DNA of 64,000 nucleotides from Thermohalobaculum sp951813525 (GCA_951813525.2 CATOTJ020000003.1:744001-808000); one strand, 5' to 3'. Shown: positions 52,964-62,372, numbered from the stretch's first letter. The notes: generated from the letters alone by a model not told the origin. Translations and numbers: made by a program.

Positions 52964-53151
52964 TCCTGCCCCCCGCATAGGTCCGGGTGTTTTGATCAGG
53001 ATGCGCCGGGCACGCAGCCGGTGCAAGCAGTTCGAACAGCCCGCGCGGTTCAAATCGATTGCAGGGAAGCTGCGGTATCGCGCTGGCCGGGAGAACAGAA
53101 AAGGGCGCCGCCTTTTGCAAGAGCGACGCCCAAATCTTAAAACGACAAAGA

Positions 53152-53796
53152 TCAGCTGCGCGGATCGTCGTCGCCGGTCTCCTCGATGACCGGGGCCGGG
53201 CCATCGGACGGGGCGTCGTCGTCGTCATCTTCGACGTCGGCAGCAGCGCCGATGTCATCGAACAGTTCGGCGATGTCAAATTCCGCCTCGGCATCCTCTT
53301 CGGCACGCAGATCCTGAATGGACTTACCCGAAGCCTGAAGTTCGGCTTCCTCGGCCGAACGGGCCACGTTGACCGTGATGTCTGCCGACACCTCCGGGTG
53401 CAGCACGACCTTGATACCGTGCAGGCCCAGTTCCTTGACCGGACGATCCAGAACGACCTGACGGCGATCGACGGTGTACCCGCCTTCCGTTGCCGCTTCG
53501 GCCACGTCACGGGTTGTGACCGAGCCATAGAGCGAGCCAGCCTCGGATGCCGACCGGATCACGATGAACTGGTTTCCGTCCAGCTTCTCTGCAACCGCTT
53601 CGGCCTCTTTCTTGAGTTCCAGATTGCGCGCTTCAAGCTGCGCACGCTGGGTTTCGAAATGCGCCAGATTGGTCTTTGTAGCGCGCAACGCCTTTGACTG
53701 CGGCAGCAGATAGTTGCGGGCGTAGCCATCCTTGACGTTGACGACATCGCCCATCTGACCGAGCTTTTCGACGCGCTCCAGAAGTACGACTTCCAT
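53152..53796 (-). CDS. rplI: 50S ribosomal protein L9
   Basis: A 214-residue L9. It has the N-terminal RNA-binding domain MEVVLLERVEKLGQMGDVVN with GYARNYLLPQSKALRAT, the long connecting helix, and the C-terminal domain with LYGSVTTRDVAEAATEGGY. An acidic extension of about 60 residues follows (EEDAEAEFDIAELFDDIG, then DDDDDAPSDGPAP). It lies in the usual rpsF-rpsR-rplI operon, 15 bases after rpsR. Confidence 0.96.
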   Translation of the reverse strand: MEVVLLERVEKLGQMGDVVNVKDGYARNYLLPQSKALRATKTNLAHFETQRAQLEARNLELKKEAEAVAEKLDGNQFIVIRSASEAGSLYGSVTTRDVAEAATEGGYTVDRRQVVLDRPVKELGLHGIKVVLHPEVSADITVNVARSAEEAELQASGKSIQDLRAEEDAEAEFDIAELFDDIGAAADVEDDDDDAPSDGPAPVIEETGDDDPRS

Positions 53797-53807
53797 GCGA
53801 GCCTCCC

Positions 53808-54035
53808 TTACTGGACCGAATATGGCAGCAGTGCCAGGAACCGGGCGCGCTTGATCGCACGGGCCAGCTCACGCTGCTTTTTTGACGAAACTGCGGTGAT
53901 GCGCGACGGCACGATCTTGCCACGCTCGGAAATGAAGCGCTGCAGAAGCTTGACGTCCTTGTAGTCGATCGTCGGCGCGTTGGCGCCCGAAAACGGACAG
54001 GATTTTCCGCGGCGGAAGAAAGGTTTGCGGGCCAT
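53808..54035 (-). CDS. rpsR: 30S ribosomal protein S18
   Basis: A 75-residue S18: RKPFFRRGKSCPFSGANAPT, then IDYKDVKLLQRFISERGKIV and KQRELARAIKRARFLALLPY. I start it at ATG 54035, eight bases after GAGGAG; a TTG at 54041 is also in frame. It overlaps or abuts the rpsF stop closely. Confidence 0.96.
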   Translation of the reverse strand: MARKPFFRRGKSCPFSGANAPTIDYKDVKLLQRFISERGKIVPSRITAVSSKKQRELARAIKRARFLALLPYSVQ

Positions 54036-54037
54036 CG

Positions 54038-54448
54038 TCAATTCTCCTCACGGCGGCGGGGGCGGTCGTCGCGGTCGCGCGGACCCCGATCACGGTCGCG
54101 TCCACCGCGGCGGTCGTCGCGGCTGTTCTTGGCCTGGATGATGGCTGAAGGACCTTCCTCGTGCGCATCAACCTTGACGGTCATCACGCGCATGACATCA
54201 TCATGCAGGCGCATCAGGCGTTCCATTTCATGCACCGCACCGGATGGGCTGTCCGAGCGCATATAGCCATAGTGGCCTTTGCGGTTCTTGTTGATCTTGT
54301 ACGACATCGTGCGCAGACCCCAATATTCATGGTCCACCATCTTGCCGCCATTGTCGGAAAGAACCTGGCCAAAGTGCTCGATCAGCCCTTCGGCCTGCGC
54401 GTTGGAAAGGTCCTGACGCGCAATAAAGACATGCTCGTATAGAGCCAT
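54038..54448 (-). CDS. rpsF: 30S ribosomal protein S6
   Basis: A 136-residue S6: ALYEHVFIARQDLSNAQAEG, then YWGLRTMSYKINKNRKGHYG and DVMRVMTVKVDAHEEGPSAI. A tail of about 30 residues made of aspartate and arginine repeats (RDRDRGPRDRDDRP) follows. In E. coli glutamates are added to S6; the tail here is unrelated to that. It is the first gene of the rpsF-rpsR-rplI operon. Confidence 0.96.
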   Translation of the reverse strand: MALYEHVFIARQDLSNAQAEGLIEHFGQVLSDNGGKMVDHEYWGLRTMSYKINKNRKGHYGYMRSDSPSGAVHEMERLMRLHDDVMRVMTVKVDAHEEGPSAIIQAKNSRDDRRGGRDRDRGPRDRDDRPRRREEN

Positions 54449-54773
54449 ATCCACCTCGATTTTCGGCGCGCTTCACTGTGCAGGCATCAAGCCCGGCGGC
54501 CTGCAGACGAGAGGCGACGCGATCCATCTCTTGCCGGGAAGCGCGCCATATAGAGGAAGGGGCCCGGGCGCGCAAGGGTTGGTCGACATGCGGCCGGATT
54601 TCGGCGCGAATTCAGTGCCGAACGGGCCGGATCGCGCGGACGACCTTTCGTCATGCGACGCATGGGCCGTTTACCAGCTGCTTGAGGGGTGAATTCGGGT
54701 GGATACAGCGCTGCAATCGGTTGAGCATTTTCGCGGTGTACCGGCGTCATCTGATCGCAGTTCTACCGGTGCA
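54449..54773. other. 325-base gap, no gene seen
   Basis: This stretch lies between the start of rpsF and the stop of the histidine kinase gene. The open frames have poor composition. It probably carries the rpsF operon promoter and the terminator of the kinase gene. No strong hairpin or tRNA was recognised. Confidence 0.5.
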
Positions 54774-56831
54774 TTAAGCGGCAGTGTCGCGGCGCGCTGA
54801 AATCTGAACCACGTCACCAACCGGTTTGGTTCCGTTCGGGTTGGCAAGGGGCGCCGTGAACCGGAATATGGCGCCGCGCGGACTTTTACCGTGAATTGAG
54901 ATTTCGCCGCCCCAGGCATTGACCGAGCGTTGAACAAGGGAAAGACCCAATCCGCTGCCCGGAACCTTGCTGCCAAGCCGCAGAAAGGGGCGAAATACTT
55001 TGTCACGCGCTTCGGGCGCGATACCCGGCCCGTCATCTTCGACTTCGAAGACCGCAAATGTGTTGTTGATCGTGGCGCTGAGCCGGATCGTGCCGGTCGG
55101 GCGGTCGTGATGTCGGATCGCGTTCGCAATCAGATTACGAAGGACCAGATCAAAAGCTGCACGCGGCACCAGAAGTTTGGGCAGACCAGAGTCCGCATGA
55201 ATTTCGATGCCGGGCCGCGGCGCGGCCAGCGCAATGATATCGACGATCCGAGGGTCGGGGTCGAATGCCTCGATGACCGGAGCCGCATGATCGGCGCGGG
55301 CAAAGTCGAGCAGGTCCTCGACCAAAGTCGACATCGCCCCAACCCGTTGACGAACTGCACACAAATTCTGTGTGACATCATCGGGCAACGATATCCCCCG
55401 ATCCGCCAGATCCTCGGTCACGAAGTCGAGCAGAACACCTTGTTGGCGCAACGGGCCACGTAAGTCATGTGCAGCAATCGATGAAAATTCCCGCAAACGC
55501 TCGTTGACGGCGCGCAGTTTTTCGGTCTGATCCCGGATCTCGGCCGCCTGATTTTCCTGCCGCGAAACGTCCTTGCGCACGGTCGCAATCATGCCGTCGC
55601 CGATCAGCAATTCGAACGCCTCGTATGTACGCCCGTCCGATGTCGTCACGATGCGGGTGGTATCGCGGCCTTGACTGATGTCTGTCACAATGCGTTGCGC
55701 CAGTTTCTCGGCATCGCAGAGTTGCATCTGATCCTTGACCGTCTCGCTGACATAAAAGAGCGTGATCAATTCCGGCAGCGTCGCACCGCGCCGAAGATGC
55801 GGCACCATCAACGGAAAGGATTTCGCCATTCCGTCGTTCCAGTGAACCGTTCTGAATTTACGGTCGAAGATGACCACCGCGATATCGAAACCATTCAATG
55901 CATCGACCAGCATTGCGTTGTTGTGGTTAGTCGCAAACGCATCCGTGCGGCGCCTGCGTTCCCGCATGGCAAAAAGAATTGCAGCAACAACCAGCAAGAT
56001 CGCACCCAACCCGCCCAGAACCAGCGGGACCAGATATTTGTTGTCGAAAAGCCCCTTCTTGCGTCCGAACCATCGGATCTGAAGCAGTGCCAGTTCAGGT
56101 GTTCCGATCCGGGTGGCAATCGCTGCATTCAGATCGGCGAGGACATCGGGCCGGGCCGGGCTGACCATGAAACCACGCGGTTTAGCCATAAGAGGCGGCG
56201 TTATCATCGTAATCCGGTGTTCGAGATCGAGCCGGCGCATGAGCGCAAGAAATGTCTCGGAAGATGACCCAACAGCCTCGACAGAACCGGAAAGCAGTGG
56301 GAGGACCAATTGTTCCTGTGTTTCAATTTCGACAATCTTGGCGAAGGGAACGGTGCGCGCGGCTATTACCGCGAACGAACCCGCGACGGCGCCGATCCGG
56401 CGCCCCGCCAACTCACCAGCCGACCGGTGTGGCGATTCTGCAAGAACGAACAATGACGTCTGAAATCGCCCGAGCCGCCTTGTGAATGTGGCGATTTCCG
56501 CGCGGGCCGGAGTGATGGCCAAAAGCGAGGTGACGTCGATGCGGCCGGATGCCAGCATGGCCAGCAGTTCATCGGGATTTGACGCTGCGATAAACTCGAC
56601 ATCATAGCCGCGATCAGCGGCCAGTTTACTGATCAGATCGATGGAGTAGCCACGAGCCGCGCCGCCATGGTCGGTGAAGGAATAGGGCCGAAACTCCTCG
56701 TATCCCACGCGCAGCACCCTGGGCGGCGGATCGTCGGCGACAGTTGGCAATGTGACCAGCACCAAAGCCGGGAGCATGACAACGATGGCGCGGAACAAGG
56801 TCGACCACAGATATACCACCAGCGCGTTCAT
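54774..56831 (-). CDS. periplasmic-binding-domain sensor histidine kinase
   Basis: A 685-residue membrane kinase. An N-terminal hydrophobic segment is followed by a periplasmic solute-binding domain of family 3 type (about 38-255) with VGYEEFRPYSFTDHGG and GYSIDLISKLAADRGYDVEF. A membrane segment is near 270-292 (PLVLGGLGAILLVVAAILF). A PAS-like region (about 305-415) precedes the kinase: histidine near 455 in SSIAAHDLRGPLRQ, the N box NLIANAIRHHD, DDGPGI, and GSGLGLSLVQR. It probably senses an amino acid or similar small solute directly. No response regulator gene lies nearby. Confidence 0.9.
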   Translation of the reverse strand: MNALVVYLWSTLFRAIVVMLPALVLVTLPTVADDPPPRVLRVGYEEFRPYSFTDHGGAARGYSIDLISKLAADRGYDVEFIAASNPDELLAMLASGRIDVTSLLAITPARAEIATFTRRLGRFQTSLFVLAESPHRSAGELAGRRIGAVAGSFAVIAARTVPFAKIVEIETQEQLVLPLLSGSVEAVGSSSETFLALMRRLDLEHRITMITPPLMAKPRGFMVSPARPDVLADLNAAIATRIGTPELALLQIRWFGRKKGLFDNKYLVPLVLGGLGAILLVVAAILFAMRERRRRTDAFATNHNNAMLVDALNGFDIAVVIFDRKFRTVHWNDGMAKSFPLMVPHLRRGATLPELITLFYVSETVKDQMQLCDAEKLAQRIVTDISQGRDTTRIVTTSDGRTYEAFELLIGDGMIATVRKDVSRQENQAAEIRDQTEKLRAVNERLREFSSIAAHDLRGPLRQQGVLLDFVTEDLADRGISLPDDVTQNLCAVRQRVGAMSTLVEDLLDFARADHAAPVIEAFDPDPRIVDIIALAAPRPGIEIHADSGLPKLLVPRAAFDLVLRNLIANAIRHHDRPTGTIRLSATINNTFAVFEVEDDGPGIAPEARDKVFRPFLRLGSKVPGSGLGLSLVQRSVNAWGGEISIHGKSPRGAIFRFTAPLANPNGTKPVGDVVQISARRDTAA

Positions 56832-56947
56832 CTGCCGCTCCTGCCTCTCTAATCGGGCAAGGTTAATCGAGAAGAATGGTGATGTAGTTAATCCGCCGCG
56901 CCAGGTCAGTTCGGCAGGTCAGTTCGCCCGGCTAAATCGACGAATGG

Positions 56948-57841
56948 TCAACCTATTACCAGGTCCTTGATGTAGGGCGGCAACGCAAACGCGCCGACAT
57001 GGACATCGGGCGCATAATAGCGGGTTCCCCCGGCCAGACCTGCGTTCTGATAGCGGCGTTCGAGTTCGGCGACCGGGATTTGGCGCAGATCCCGATTGTC
57101 GGTCGCCCAGCCCAGCGCCATTTCCCCCAACACATAGGTCGGGATCGTCGCCCGGTAAGCCCAGGCATCGGCAAAGATCGACCGAAAGTGGGAACAGGAA
57201 TCACGAAGCTCGTCACCTTGCGTGAACGGGACACCGTTCTGAGTGACCAGAACGCCGCCCGGGGTCAGTGCCCGGTGGCAGGCCGCATAGAAATCATAGG
57301 TGAAAAGGATCGCCCCGGGGCCGACAGGGTCGGTGGAATCGACGATGATGATGTCAAAACGATCCGCCGTTTCGGCGACGAACCGGGCGCCATCGGCGAT
57401 CACCAGCTCGAAGCGCGGATCGTCAAACGCCCCGTTCGACACTTCGGGCATTTGTTCGCGCGAAAACGTAACGACGCTGTCGTCAATCTCGACCTGTGTC
57501 AGGCGTTCGACCGAGCGGTGTCGCAAGACTTCACGGGCGACCCCGCCATCGCCGCCACCGACGATCAGCACCCGGCGCGCAGCGCCATGTGACAGGATCG
57601 GAACATGCGCCATCATCTCGTGATAAATGAACTCGTCCGAGAGGGTTAATTGCGTGATCCCGTCCAGCATCAGCATCCGCCCGAACATCGGATTTTCGAA
57701 CAGAACCAGATCCTGGTGCTCGGTTTGAACGCGGTGCAGCAGGTTGGTCGCCTGAAAACGGACCTGAACCGATGGATAGAGGGTTTCCTCGAACCAATCG
57801 TCTTCTTGTTCCGCGCCGCTGACCCGGACGTCCCCAGCCAT
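56948..57841 (-). CDS. speE: spermidine synthase-family protein
   Basis: A 297-residue aminopropyltransferase: WFEETLYPSVQVRFQATNLL, FGRMLMLDGITQLTLSDEF, HEMMAHVPIL, VLIVGGGDGGVAREVLRHRS for decarboxylated SAM binding, and IIVDSTDPVGPGAILFTYD with the catalytic aspartate. It transfers aminopropyl from decarboxylated SAM to putrescine or a related amine. The start at 57841 overlaps the speD stop by one base. It works with speD upstream. Confidence 0.94.
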   Translation of the reverse strand: MAGDVRVSGAEQEDDWFEETLYPSVQVRFQATNLLHRVQTEHQDLVLFENPMFGRMLMLDGITQLTLSDEFIYHEMMAHVPILSHGAARRVLIVGGGDGGVAREVLRHRSVERLTQVEIDDSVVTFSREQMPEVSNGAFDDPRFELVIADGARFVAETADRFDIIIVDSTDPVGPGAILFTYDFYAACHRALTPGGVLVTQNGVPFTQGDELRDSCSHFRSIFADAWAYRATIPTYVLGEMALGWATDNRDLRQIPVAELERRYQNAGLAGGTRYYAPDVHVGAFALPPYIKDLVIG

Positions 57842-58314
57842 CAGACCGATGCGCCGCGGCGTGCTTCGGTCACGTCGACGCGGCCCGCACGAAATGCATC
57901 CTTCAAAATGGCAATACAGGCATGCGGATCGGCATCGCCGCACATAAAGACATCGAACGCCGCATAACCAGCTTCGGGCCATGTGTGGACCGAGATATGG
58001 CTTTCGGCCAGTACCGCAACGCCCGAGATGCCGTCATTCGGCGTGAAATGGTGCAGATGAAAGTGCAACAACGTTGCGCCCGCAGCCTCGATACAGCGGC
58101 GCAGCGTGATTTCCATATGCTCCAGATCCGAGAGCTGATCGGCCTCGTAAAGATCAATCAACAGGTGCGTACCGGCCCAACGCGCGCCATCGCGCGTGAC
58201 GAAGTGATCAAACCGCTGATCGCTCTTTGTGCGCGAGGTCGGGGCCGATGGAAGAACAACTTCTTCATCGGTCAGGTCGCGGTCGATTTCAGGCAGGAAA
58301 CCAGTCACGTCCAT
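57841..58314 (-). CDS. speD: S-adenosylmethionine decarboxylase proenzyme
   Basis: A 157-residue pyruvoyl-dependent decarboxylase of the prokaryotic SpeD type. The serine that becomes the pyruvoyl group is near residue 105 in VLAESHISVHTWPEAGYAAF. HLLIDLYEADQLSDLEHMEI and AAFDVFMCGDADPHACI flank it, with the conserved cysteine in the latter. It supplies decarboxylated SAM to SpeE. I choose the start MDVTGFLPEID at 58314; a start at 58431 in frame would add 39 less typical residues. Confidence 0.93.
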   Translation of the reverse strand: MDVTGFLPEIDRDLTDEEVVLPSAPTSRTKSDQRFDHFVTRDGARWAGTHLLIDLYEADQLSDLEHMEITLRRCIEAAGATLLHFHLHHFTPNDGISGVAVLAESHISVHTWPEAGYAAFDVFMCGDADPHACIAILKDAFRAGRVDVTEARRGASV

Positions 58315-58470
58315 TTCAAGCTCTTCCCCAGATTCGGTATGTGTCGGGCCATTCGCCGAGCCCTGACGAAAACTGTCAGTCGGGCGGCGAGCAGAGCCGA
58401 GGCGATACTTCGATTCGGAGCGCCCGGACACGTCAGAAACGGCAATTCGGTGTCGTTTTACGCATTTGTT

Positions 58471-59115
58471 CTATGCCTTTAACCCGGCGGCGACGGAGGC
58501 GAACACTTTGTGGAACATCGCCTCGGTCAACCTGCCCGTATTCGTGTTGTAGCGCGAGCAATGGTAACTGGAGGTGATGGCGTACCCGGCATGCGATGTT
58601 GTCGCGCCATGACCGAACGGATGGTCTTTGAGCCGGCCGCCGAGGGCACGGATCGTGCTGTCATGCGAGATTTTGCCCAGCGTAACGATCGAAGTTAGCC
58701 GCGGCAGAGCCTGAATGGTCGCAATCAGGAACTGGCGGCAGGTGTTGATTTCTTCCCCGACTGGTTTGTTCTGTGGCGGGACGCAGCGCACGGCATTGGT
58801 GATCATACAATCGGTCAACTCCAACCCGTCATCGGCGCTGGCACCGAAGGTCCCATTGGCGAAGCCGTATTTCGTCAAGGTTCCGTAAAGCAGGTCACCA
58901 GCATAATCGCCGGTGAACGGGCGCCCCGTGCGGTTGGCCCCGCGCACGCCGGGCGCCAGCCCAACAACCAGCAGGCGCGCATCGGGATCACCAAAGCTGT
59001 CGACCGGTGCATTGTGCCACTCTGGATGCTCGTCGGCCAGTTCCGCACGAAACTCGGCCAGCCGCACGCAAAGCGTGCAGTCGACTGGCGGATCTGAAGG
59101 GGCATCTGAGGTCAA
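58471..59115 (-). CDS. uracil-DNA glycosylase family 5-like (UdgB-type)
   Basis: A 214-residue protein of the uracil-DNA glycosylase superfamily. The motif GLAPGVRGANRTGRPFTGDY near residue 52 matches family 5 enzymes, and SYHCSRYNTNTGRL near the end takes the place of the second active-site motif. Cysteines near the N-terminus (DCTLCVRL) and in AVRCVPPQNKPVGEEINTCR could hold an iron-sulfur cluster, as in families 4 and 5. It would excise uracil or deaminated bases from DNA. Confidence 0.88.
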   Translation of the reverse strand: MTSDAPSDPPVDCTLCVRLAEFRAELADEHPEWHNAPVDSFGDPDARLLVVGLAPGVRGANRTGRPFTGDYAGDLLYGTLTKYGFANGTFGASADDGLELTDCMITNAVRCVPPQNKPVGEEINTCRQFLIATIQALPRLTSIVTLGKISHDSTIRALGGRLKDHPFGHGATTSHAGYAITSSYHCSRYNTNTGRLTEAMFHKVFASVAAGLKA

Positions 59116-59153
59116 TGCGTTGGCCGGGCGGGTTGAGTACCGAGGAGAAGAGG

Positions 59154-59735
59154 TTACTCGACCTCTTCTTCCTCGGTGATCTCATCGCGCACCACGACCG
59201 GAACCGGACGGGGCGGGCGGCCGATCACGTCTTTCAACTCTTCCAGTTCGATGAAGTTGTCGGCTTGGCGGCGCAAATCGTCGGCGATCATCGGCGGCTG
59301 CGAGCGGATGGTCGAAACCACCGAGACGCGCACGCCCTTGCGTTGCAACGCACCGACCAGCGAACGGAAATCGCCATCGCCCGAGAACAGAACAATGTGC
59401 TCGACATGGTCAGCCATTTCCATGGCATCGACCGCCAGTTCAATGTCCATGTTGCCCTTGATCTTGCGTCGGCCGGTCGAGTCGGTGAACTCTTTGGCGG
59501 GCTTGGTGACCAGGGTGAACCCATTATAGTCGAGCCAGTCGACAAGCGGGCGGATCGGAGAGTATTCCTCGTTCTCGATCAGTGCCGTGTAATAAAAGGC
59601 ACGCACCATCTTGCCGCGGCGCATGAACTCGGAACGGAGAAGTTTGTAGTCAATGTCGAAACCCAGCGCCTTGGTGGCCGCGTATAGGTTGGAGCCGTCA
59701 ATGAACAGCGCCAGCCGTTCGTCGCGATAAAACAT
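59154..59735 (-). CDS. NYN-domain protein (LabA/DUF88-like)
   Basis: A 193-residue protein with a PIN-like NYN nuclease fold. The acidic residues that would bind metal are in LALFIDGSNLYAATKALGFD, NMDIELAVDAMEMAD and VLFSGDGDFRSLVGALQR. The C-terminus is acidic (EITEEEEVE). Such proteins may be RNases, and they commonly lie next to folK in this group, as here (divergent). The target is unknown. Confidence 0.9.
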   Translation of the reverse strand: MFYRDERLALFIDGSNLYAATKALGFDIDYKLLRSEFMRRGKMVRAFYYTALIENEEYSPIRPLVDWLDYNGFTLVTKPAKEFTDSTGRRKIKGNMDIELAVDAMEMADHVEHIVLFSGDGDFRSLVGALQRKGVRVSVVSTIRSQPPMIADDLRRQADNFIELEELKDVIGRPPRPVPVVVRDEITEEEEVE

Positions 59736-59872
59736 GGTCGGTTCCTTATCGGTGTCCTGTCATTATGCCAGGCTGAAATCATTCTGTACTGACCGCCTAT
59801 CGTCGCGGCCGTGCTTTCCATTCCATCCTAATCCGAAGCCGCCGGGCTGTCCATGAAGAACGTGACGATTCA

Positions 59873-60430
59873 GTGACGGACGCTTTGGTCTCATTTGGTG
59901 CAAATTTGCCCGGACGCAATCCCAACCTGGCGTCAATTCTCGAAAAAGTGTGCTTTCGACTGTCGAATTTCACAGATTTCGGTGAAATTCGCGTCAGCCG
60001 GAGCTTTAGAACCCCTGCCTGGCCTCCGGGAAGCGGGCCTGACTTTCTGAATGCTGCGCTGCGATTCGGGACTTCGCTCGGTCCCGAGGCGCTGTTGCAA
60101 CGCCTGCATACAGTCGAGGCGGAACTGGGCCGGGAGCGAGCGGAACGGTGGGGCCCCAGGATCTGCGATCTGGATCTGCTCGGCCTCGGCGAGGCCGTGC
60201 TGCCCGGCATGGACGAGGTCCGCAAGTGGATGGCGATGCAAGACGACCAAGCGAGCACGCCGCCGGACGGATTGATACTGCCCCACCCGCGGCTGCACCG
60301 GCGCGCCTTTGTCCTTTTGCCGCTGCTCGACGTCGCGCCGGATTGGCAGCACCCGGTGCTGGGCAGGACCGTCGATCAGATGGTGGCAGCTTTGACGCCG
60401 CCCGATCTGGCCGGGATCGAGATATTGTAA
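59873..60430 (+). CDS. folK: 2-amino-4-hydroxy-6-hydroxymethyldihydropteridine pyrophosphokinase
   Basis: A 185-residue HPPK of folate synthesis: ALVSFGANLPGRNPN at the start, VSRSFRTPAWPPGSGPDFLN, ELGRERAERWGPRICDLDLL with the metal-binding DLDL, and ILPHPRLHRRAFVLLPLLDV. It transfers pyrophosphate from ATP to the pterin. The start is GTG 59873 with a weak ribosome-binding site. It is divergent from the NYN-domain gene. rpoZ, often next in this group, is not present downstream. Confidence 0.95.
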   Translation: MTDALVSFGANLPGRNPNLASILEKVCFRLSNFTDFGEIRVSRSFRTPAWPPGSGPDFLNAALRFGTSLGPEALLQRLHTVEAELGRERAERWGPRICDLDLLGLGEAVLPGMDEVRKWMAMQDDQASTPPDGLILPHPRLHRRAFVLLPLLDVAPDWQHPVLGRTVDQMVAALTPPDLAGIEIL

Positions 60431-60558
60431 GAAAGGTTGCCCTCAGGTGCGCTCGGTCTGTGAATAGGTTCGATACAGTATAATTCGATCCAGGCGCTGC
60501 GTTGCCTGGCCGTCAGCACGGTTGAAACCAACGCAGGCCAATTGTCTTGGCCCCGACG

Positions 60559-61242
60559 CTAGCCCTCGGTTTTTCCTTCGCCATCAGTCTCGATCGAATG
60601 ACGTTGCAGGAACGGAATGTGGAACGCCATGAATGCCAGCGTGATGGGAAGATTGCCGAAGGTTTTGAAGCTGACCCAGAACTCGGTTGTCTGGGTGCGC
60701 CAGACGATTTCGTTGACGATGGCCAAAAAGATGAACAGGCCGACCCAGCGTTTTGTGAAAGTCATCCAGCCCTGATCGGTCAGCGGCATCGCGTCGCCCA
60801 TCAGGTATTTCAGATAGCTGCGCCCCTGCAGCACACCCAGACCCAGGATCAGGGCGAAGATGCCGTTCACGATTGTCGGCTTCATCTTGATGAAGGTTTC
60901 ATCCTGCAGCCACAATGTCAGCCCGCCGAAAACAGCGACGACGATCCCGGTCACGACTGCCATCTTGGGCAGTGTTCGCTGGATCAACCATGACGCGCTC
61001 AGCGACAGGGCGATCGCCACCATGAAGGCTGCCGTTGCGACGAAGACCGGGCCGGATTGACCGTTCAGCGGCTCGGCACCCATGACCGCTTCCAACCAAC
61101 CAAAGATCGTGGGGTTGGCCAGGATTTCTTCGCCATATTGGAAGGCAAGGAAAAAAACGGCCAGCGGGCCGATCTCGAGGATCAGCTTCACGAGCGGGCT
61201 TGGGCCGGAGGGCTCGGAGCCTGGCTGCTTGGTTTGCGTCAT
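60559..61242 (-). CDS. yciB: inner-membrane protein YciB (septation protein A family)
   Basis: A 227-residue membrane protein with about six hydrophobic segments. It has LVKLILEIGPLAVFFLAFQY at the start, WLIQRTLPKMAVVTGI, NDLIKPTI-like text in IKMKPTIVNGIFALILGLGV, RSYLKYLMGDAMPLTDQGW and FWVSFKTFGNLPITLAFM near the end. The length is a little above usual because of the N-terminal polar region. YciB is linked to cell-envelope synthesis and septation. Confidence 0.92.
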   Translation of the reverse strand: MTQTKQPGSEPSGPSPLVKLILEIGPLAVFFLAFQYGEEILANPTIFGWLEAVMGAEPLNGQSGPVFVATAAFMVAIALSLSASWLIQRTLPKMAVVTGIVVAVFGGLTLWLQDETFIKMKPTIVNGIFALILGLGVLQGRSYLKYLMGDAMPLTDQGWMTFTKRWVGLFIFLAIVNEIVWRTQTTEFWVSFKTFGNLPITLAFMAFHIPFLQRHSIETDGEGKTEG

Positions 61243-61322
61243 TAATGCCCCATAGCCGTCCTAGCGGGTCAGGTCACTTCCGCGCGCGTCAACTGCGACA
61301 GAATGCAACGCCCTGAGGTCCG

Positions 61323-62216
61323 TCAGCCAATTTCTACTAAAACGGCGCCCGAGGCGATTACAACCATAAGCAGAGAGCGGACAGGTCCTATTTTTTCCTT
61401 GAGAAAGAGCCAACCCAGCAGTGCCGCGAAAATCACCGACGTCTCGCGCAGTGCTGCGGCTTCGCCGACCTTATCCAGCCGCGTCGCCAGGAAAATGGCG
61501 CCAAAGCTGATATAGACAATGACCGACCCGAAAAGACCGCGCAGGAACAATGGCGCCAGCTCGCCCCGGGCCGCCTGCCACCGCCGCCACAAGAGCGGCG
61601 GAAATAGGAACAGTTCGAGAAAGAAAAACCAGACGATAAAGGTGAACGGGTCCAGCGCCGTTCTGATCGCGAAGGCGTCATACACCGTGTAGAGAGCCGT
61701 CATCAGACCTGTCAGAACCGCCAAGCCCAACGCGGCGCGCAGCACGGCGGTATCGATATCGACCCGTGTAAGGTTATAGGCCGCAAGCCCGAAAATCCCG
61801 CCGGACAGCAGCGCAACCCCGCCCCATTGACCGGCGGTGAAATATTCATTGAAGACGACCCCGGCGATCAACACCGTCGCCAACGGTCCGGTGCCACGCA
61901 CAACCGGGTAAACGGCGGTGAAGGCGCCGCGGCTATAGGCCATGGCCAGCACCCATTTATAGGCGAGATGGATGATCATCACGCCAGGCAGCAGGACCGC
62001 AAGATCCCAGCGCGGCACCGGAACGACGAACAGGATCAATGGGATGGATAGCAATCCGGCGCAGGTGTCGACGGCACCGCGGGTCAGCCAGGGGTCGTGG
62101 CGCCCCTTTTGCAAAGCGCCCAAAGATGCATGCGCCACCGCGGCAACCAGCGCCAGCGCCATCGCCAGTTGGCGCCCAGCGTCGGTCCCTTCGATCGAAA
62201 GAATCCAATCGCCCAG
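61323..62216 (-). CDS. DMT/EamA-family permease with probable CTG start
   Basis: A ten-segment membrane protein of the drug/metabolite transporter family, with EamA-type text such as LALVAAVAHASLGALQKGRH, AYSRGAFTAVYPVVRGTGPL and LRETSVIFAALLGWLFLKEK. The first ATG is at 62162, but this cuts into the first segment. The frame remains open upstream with GDWILSIEGTDAGRQLA, and CTG 62214-62216 lies five bases after a perfect AGGAGG. No ATG, GTG or TTG occurs in frame there. From CTG the product is 297 residues, the normal family length. The solute is unknown. Confidence 0.82.
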   Translation of the reverse strand: MGDWILSIEGTDAGRQLAMALALVAAVAHASLGALQKGRHDPWLTRGAVDTCAGLLSIPLILFVVPVPRWDLAVLLPGVMIIHLAYKWVLAMAYSRGAFTAVYPVVRGTGPLATVLIAGVVFNEYFTAGQWGGVALLSGGIFGLAAYNLTRVDIDTAVLRAALGLAVLTGLMTALYTVYDAFAIRTALDPFTFIVWFFFLELFLFPPLLWRRWQAARGELAPLFLRGLFGSVIVYISFGAIFLATRLDKVGEAAALRETSVIFAALLGWLFLKEKIGPVRSLLMVVIASGAVLVEIG

Positions 62217-62372
62217 CGTCGCCTCCTGCCGTTGCGGTCTGCCGCGTCCGAAAATCAGCGCCCCGCACCGGCGGAGATATCAGACTTGGCTGGACACGCA
62301 TGGCCCCGCGGGAAAAGTGTGGCCATAAATCACATGGCGGTACGTGGATTGCCGGGCGTCACGCGAGGGTGA

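Noticed and set aside
54487..54750. Small minus-strand gene upstream of rpsF
   Set aside because: Proline/arginine-rich translation with no start signal; more likely part of the promoter region.
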